Shown here: positions 58,926 to 64,000 of the stretch, in pieces
How positions within the stretch are numbered: position 1 is the stretch's first letter
How the letters are laid out: every line of letters starts with the position of its first letter
NCBI GenBank assembly: GCA_036874045.1
Contig: CM072343.1
Coordinates: forward strand, 7,770,001 to 7,834,000
DNA from: Cymodocea nodosa
Taxonomy: Eukaryota; Streptophyta; Magnoliopsida; Alismatales; Cymodoceaceae
Length of the DNA: 64,000 nt
Direction: 5' to 3'
The notes under the pieces: generated by a model
Told to the model about the DNA's origin: nothing
The model's input: only the letters and a program-made list of their open reading frames with translations
Database searches by the model: none
Translations under genes and position numbers: made by a program

Positions 58926-59939
58926 TGTTGAGTATTTTGTTTTGATGATGTGTGCTGAATGAAAATAATCATATTTGCTCAATTACTATTGCTTGTGAAA
59001 AGAAATTAAAATCATCAATTAATACAAAAAAAGCTTACTGATATAAATACTTGTCTGTATTGGATCTGAAGTTAATAACTAGTCATTTCGTTGCATTAAT
59101 TTTTCATTTAACTAAACGTTAAGTTAACGTGTATTTTTATTGAAAAGCATGATACGTTTTAAAGTTATATCTTCTGTATCATGAATAGTGCACGTTTAGA
59201 CAACTCGTTAAGTTAGAGTTTTGTTTGTATAGAGGTCACGTGAGAACTCGTTAAGTTAGAGGCTTAAAGGTTAAAATAGGTCACGTGAGAACTCGTTAAG
59301 TTAGTGAGTAAAAGAAGAGACGAACTCGTTAAATTAGTGTTATACACGTGGTGAAATTATAAGTTAAGAATGTTGTATTGTATCACGTGAGGTGCACATG
59401 TTTAACTCGTTAAGTTAGCATATCTAAACGCGTTGAGTTGCTATATTGAACACTAAGGCAACGTGTTAGGTTAGCGTTGTAAACTTAAGTCGTTATTTTT
59501 GCATGTGATAAAATTCTTATTATAAAAACATTTGTTTATTATTGAATCAGTGGGTTAAAGTTTTTTCGGAGACTTACAGTCGTAACTATTCGAAAGGTAA
59601 CTTAAGTCATGGTTTCAGGTCTTGACACGTGTCTCACTAGTTTTATGGTAAAAAGAGTTTTTCGGAGACTTACAACCGTAGCTATCTGAAACTTAAACTG
59701 TTTTCGGTGAGTTATCGTTTAACCTTCCGAAAGAAAGGTTAAGCTGGTTCGTTGAGTTAGCATAACACCATGGACTTAGTTCGTTGAGTTAGCTACAGTA
59801 CTTGTCACGTGAAATGGCACATGAGGAACTCGTTAAGTTATATATATATACTTGTGTTACTCGTTTAGTTAACATTAAAATAACGACTTCTTATTACACT
59901 TGATGGAAAATTGTTTGGATGAGAAAGTTTATTTTGCAG
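58926..59939 (+). repeat. a4 LTR, first 1014 bp
   Basis: Colinear with 5435-6333. Contains the five-word TCGTTAAGTTA cluster with CACGTG (59205-59425) and TCGGAGACTTA/TAACTATTCGA pairs at 59563-59690. Confidence 0.88.
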
Positions 59940-62820
59940 TGTCATAAAACTAATTGAAAATAGATATTATGTAGTGTTTGAAGAGAATGTATGCAAAATA
60001 ATTGATAAAAATACAAATGAAATTAAGTTTATTGCTAAAAGAAAAGGTTCTGTATGTATTTTATCTTTACCTTCTGGTGTAGTTGATTTAAATTCATGTT
60101 TGCTAGCTGAAACTAGTGATGCATATCTGTGGCATAGAAGGATTGGGCATATAAATATGAAACTGTTACATAAACTATCAAAAGAACATTTAGTGAGAGG
60201 TTTACCAAAGATTAAATACTCAAAGGACTTTATGTGTGATGCATGTGAGTTAGGTAAACTTCACAAAAACTCTTTTAAATCCAAAACTGATATTTCAAGC
60301 AAGAGAGTCTTAGAACTTATACATATGGATCTATTTGGACCAACAAGAATCATGAGTCTTGGTGGTAAACGGTATGTATTTGTTTTAGTAGATGACTTCT
60401 CTAGATACACTTGGGTTTATTTTCTAGCATCTAAGACAGAAGTTTTTGAAAAGTTTAAAATGTTTTGCAATTTTGTTCAAAATGAACAAAGTGTCTCTAT
60501 TCAAAAACTTAGGAGTGATCATGGAACTGAATTTGATAATGATCAAATGGATAATTATTGTAATGAGCATGACATTGATCACAGATTTTCTTTTCCAAGA
60601 GCACCGTGTCAAAATGGTGTTGTTGAGAGAAAGAATAGAACACTTCAAGAAATGGCTAGAACTATGTTGAATGAACATAAGTTACCTCAAAATCTTTGGG
60701 CTGAAGTAGTAAATACAGCTTGTTATGTTATTAACAGAAGTCATTTAAGACCTCATGTTAATAAAACTCCTTTTGAAATTATGTTTAATAGGGTTCCAAA
60801 AATTTCCTATATGAAACCATTTGGCTGCAAGTGTTTTATTCTTAATACTAAGGATAAAAGGGATAAATTTCAAGCCAAATCGGATGAAAGAATTTTTGTA
60901 GGTTACTCTACTAGAAGTAAAGCCTATAGAGTATATAACAAAACTTCTAGGACTATTGAAGAAACCCTCCTTGTAAGCTTCAATGAAAATTCTTTTAGAG
61001 AATCTCAATCTAAAGCTAATAATGATGATTTGATCAATCTTCCAAAAGAGTTAGAGATCAATAGAGAGATTGATGATTTTTCTGAGAAAATCAAAAATAT
61101 GAACTTAGATGATCAAACTAATGATGAGAGTGATGTACATCCAGATGTTGATGAGAATATTGAGGAAGACCAGAGAAATTGGCGTTATTCTTCATCACAT
61201 CCCATTACTCAAGTCATTGGTAATATTAATGAGGGAGTTAAAACTAGAGCTTCAGTAAATTTAAATAGTATGTGTATGTTTGTTTCTATGGTGGAACCAA
61301 GGAATATACAAGAAGCATTATCTGATGAAAATTGGATAGTGGCAATGCAAGAAGAACTAAATCAATTCATTAGAAATGATGTATGGGAATTAGTCTGTCC
61401 ACCAGAAAATCAGTCCATAGTAGGTACAAAGTGGATATTTAGAAACAAAACTAACGAAACTAGTCAAGTTATAAAGAATAAAGCTAGATTAGTTGTACAA
61501 GGGTACACACAGGAAGAAGGATTAGATTATGATGAAACATTTGCTCCTATGGCTAGGTTAGAAAGTATTAGAATATTATTGGCCTATGCTTGTTATATGG
61601 AATTTAAATTATATCAAACGGATGTAAAGAGTGCATTTCTAAATGGTTTAATTAATGAAGAAGTCTATGTAAAACAACGACCTGGATTTGAAGATATTAA
61701 AAATCCTAACTTTATGCATAAATTGAAAAAAACCTTATATGGTCTGAAGCAAGCACCTAGATCATGGTATGAAAGATTGTCTACTTTTTTAATAGAAAAA
61801 TGCTATATCATGGGAAAAGTGGATCATACTCTATTTATTAAGAGAGATGGTAAAGATCAGATTGTTGTTCAAATATACGTGGATGATATAATCTTTGGAG
61901 CAACCTTTGATAAGTTGATAAAAATATTCTCTGAAGAGATGACTAATCAGTTTGAAATGAATATGATAGGAGAACTTTCATATTTTCTAGGACTTCAAAT
62001 TAAGCAAATGGATAAAGGTATATTTTTAAATCAAGAAAAATATGCAGAAGAAATGCTTCAGAAATTTAATTTTAATGATACAATGATTCGAGGAACTCCT
62101 ATGAGTACTTCTTTAAAGTTAGATATTGATGACATAGGAAAATCCATAGATTAAAGAAAATATAGAAGTATGATTGGTTCTTTACTTTATTTGACTGGTA
62201 GTAGACTTGATATTATGTTTGTTGTGTGTGTTTGTGCTAGATTTCAATCTAATCCTAAACAATCACACTTAATTGTAATTAAAAGAATATTTAGATATAT
62301 ATAATGAACTAAAAATTTCGAACTGTATTATTCTAAGGATAGTTCAATAGATCTTATAGGATATACTGATGCTGATTATGTAGGATCTAAATTTGATAGA
62401 AAGAGTACTAGTGGCACATGTCAATTATTGGGAAATAATTTGGTGTCATGGTTTAGTAAAAAGCAAAATTGTGTAGCACTTTCTACTACAGAAGCTGAAT
62501 ATGTTGCTGCTGCACTATGTTGCACTCAGATTTTGTGGTAAGTCAAACTTTAAAAGATTTTGGATTATCTTATGATACAACTGAGATTTATTGTGACAGT
62601 AGTTCTGCAATAAATCTTTCTAAAAATCCTGTATTACATTCAAGAGCAAAGCATATAAAGGTTAGACATCATTTTCTAAGAGATAACGTAATTAAAAGAA
62701 AAATTAAATTAGAATTTGTGTCTAGTAAAAATCAATTAGCTGATATATTTACAAAACCTCTAGACGAAAATACATTTTGCAACATTAGATTAAACTTAGG
62801 TATTTGTAGGCTATGTGATG
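59940..62820 (+). pseudogene. pol of SIRE copy a4, largely open
   Basis: Opens within the region after protease (CKIIDKNTNEIKF). The frame is unbroken from 59974 to 62154, 726 codons: LWHRRIGHINMKLL, MDLFGPTR, SDHGTEFDND, ERKNRTLQEM, then RT with [10 protein letters not shown] and YVDDIIFGA (61888). TAA at 62155 replaces Gln (SIDQRKY in a3). RNase H follows with GYTDADYVGS (62362), two stops near 62302, [10 protein letters not shown], a frameshift near 62540 and CDSSSAINLSKN (62595), ending CRLCDV. The core catalytic residues of integrase, RT and RNase H that remain look intact, but the frame lacks a start and gag-protease. Confidence 0.92.
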
Positions 62821-62823
62821 TGT

Positions 62824-64000
62824 TGTACAGAAATTTTTTATATTTAAAATTAAAATACGAAAATCCCAAATTTTACATTTATAAACCGCAAGCGCACAGT
62901 ACCTATTGTATTAAGCATATGCAAGAGCGAGTCGATCCACAAGAAGCTTGTCTTAAACGAATTCAAAGAAATAAATGCTTAGCAAAATATTCACACCATT
63001 AAAACCATGATAAAAAAATTTAATTACATATTAATAGGTAATAATTACATAAATACGATAAAGAGTTCAAGTATCTTCAAAAATTCAAGAAGCTCCTAAG
63101 GTTTAACCTTAGGAAACTCAAGAAAATTAATGAGTTTCGTCTCTGAAATTACAGAAATTAAGCTCTACTTCTAACTCTCCTTACATCCAACCTGGACATT
63201 GAAAAATCTAGAGAAAATATTGGCTGGAAAGATCCTCGAGTTATCTTCGAAATTGCAGTAATTTCATAGACTAAATCATTATAAAAGTCTAGAAGTGTTG
63301 TATTTATTGATAGGGCGCAGAACCGTTATGTAAACTTTCCAGAAACGCACCTTTGGTGCAAAAATCATAACTCGGTCAAAACTCCATGAAATCTGACGAA
63401 ATCAAAGGGCTTTAAACAAAGACATACTACTAATACGGAAAATTAACATAACAGCTTTCCATAAAGTTTTCAGTGCAGGAAACACTAAGGCATCGAGCAC
63501 TGAAACTGGCAGCCGAATAGGAATTCAAAACTACTGCAACCTCTGATAAAAAAATCAAAAACCAACGAAATACATTCTAAAAAAAATACAAAAATTACAT
63601 GACTGTAATCTACACGAAATTTCTTACAAAATAGAATCAAGAAACACTAAAAAACTCTACCAAAAGCATCTTTTATGAAAGGAGTAATGTAGGGCAGGAT
63701 TCTGTTTGGCTAGAATCCGGAACTACAAAAATCCGCTCCCTTCCTAACTTGTTCTCCGAAATCACAGAAAATATCTCTAATTATAATAACGATTTCTCCC
63801 AACAAATGAATTGAAATATCATGTAAAAATATGAACTGGAAAGGATTTCAAGTTATCTAAAAGTACACAGTGATTTTACAGTCTAAATCATCTTCAGTTG
63901 AAAATAACATTAAGCCCTAGTAAGGTGCGCAAAACGATCTTAAAATAATGCAAAACACGCACTCACAGTAAAAACTCGATAACTTTAACAATTCTTCATA
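62824..64000 (-). repeat. gypsy-type LTR (Tat/Athila group), runs off the window
   Basis: On the plus strand TGTACAG at 62824 is the inverse of an LTR end CTGTACA. GCGCACAGTACCTATTGTAT at 62892 and CAAGAGCGAGTCGATCCAC match the end block of the Tat LTR at 30440-30490. The remaining 1 kb is AT-rich with no gene. It is a solo LTR or the 3' LTR of a minus-strand element inserted in a4. Confidence 0.7.

Larger units (their letters stand above)
58926..62823 (+). mobile_element. SIRE copia copy a4: LTR fragment fused to pol
   Basis: LTR 58926-59939 runs from TGTTGAGTATTTTG to TTTATTTTGCAG and joins at 59940 directly to integrase-region coding sequence. The LTR end, primer site, gag and protease are deleted. 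At 62824 a gypsy-type LTR end begins, so the 3' LTR is also absent. Confidence 0.88.

Noticed and set aside
62892-62960. tRNA-like block GCGCACAGTACCTATTGTAT
   Set aside because: It is shared with the Tat LTR end at 30440 and has no cloverleaf.

Overview
The window is intergenic plant DNA, almost certainly from a eudicot with a large, AT-rich genome. It is a nest of decayed LTR retrotransposons. I found no rRNA, tRNA, CRISPR or bacterial gene structure. Plant evidence: Ty1/copia elements primed by initiator tRNA-Met (TGGTATCAGAGC-type sites), SIRE/Maximus-type and Tork/Tnt1-type copia polyproteins, and Ty3/gypsy elements of the Tat/Athila group with a TGGCGCCGTTGCCA primer site. Nearly every coding region is broken by in-frame stops, many of them Trp, Gln or Arg codons changed by C-to-T or G-to-A.

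Layout. 1-3572: SIRE copy a1 (minus; gag and 5' LTR). 3746-5434: Tat-type LTR fragment, interrupted at 5435 by SIRE copy a2 (plus; 5435-7930 and 15763-18133). Copy a2 is itself split by a complete SIRE-b element (7931-15757, 5-bp duplication gattt). 18134-21755: two Tat LTR pieces and a Tat RT/RNase H/integrase remnant. 21756-22177: SIRE LTR tail. 22178-32489: a 10.3-kb minus-strand Tat-like element with LTRs, primer site, ORF1 and gag, but with an F-box protein gene where pro-pol should be. It sits in a SIRE-b type LTR (32490-34063). 34064-35384: Tat pieces. 35589-35958: Tork solo LTR (duplication caagg). 35964-43690: a minus-strand Tat integrase region, split by a complete Tork element (36859-42168, duplication acacc). 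43691-48321: SIRE-c (minus), lying in the LTR of SIRE copy a3. 48322-58614: a3 (plus) with gag, pol and an extra ORF related to the Tat ORF1. 58926-62823: SIRE copy a4, an LTR fragment fused to pol, carrying the longest open frame here (726 codons). 62824-64000: end of a minus-strand gypsy-type LTR.

Two things stand out. First, the F-box gene sits inside a gypsy element that has gag but no pol, with a plausible 157-bp intron in front of it. Second, an 11-bp degenerate word, TCG-NNN-AGTTA, and its reverse complement recur throughout. They occur in LTRs of both copia and gypsy elements, in gypsy internal DNA and in the putative F-box intron, often as closely spaced inverted pairs. Neither depends on any single gene call; both are described under findings with the tests that would settle them.
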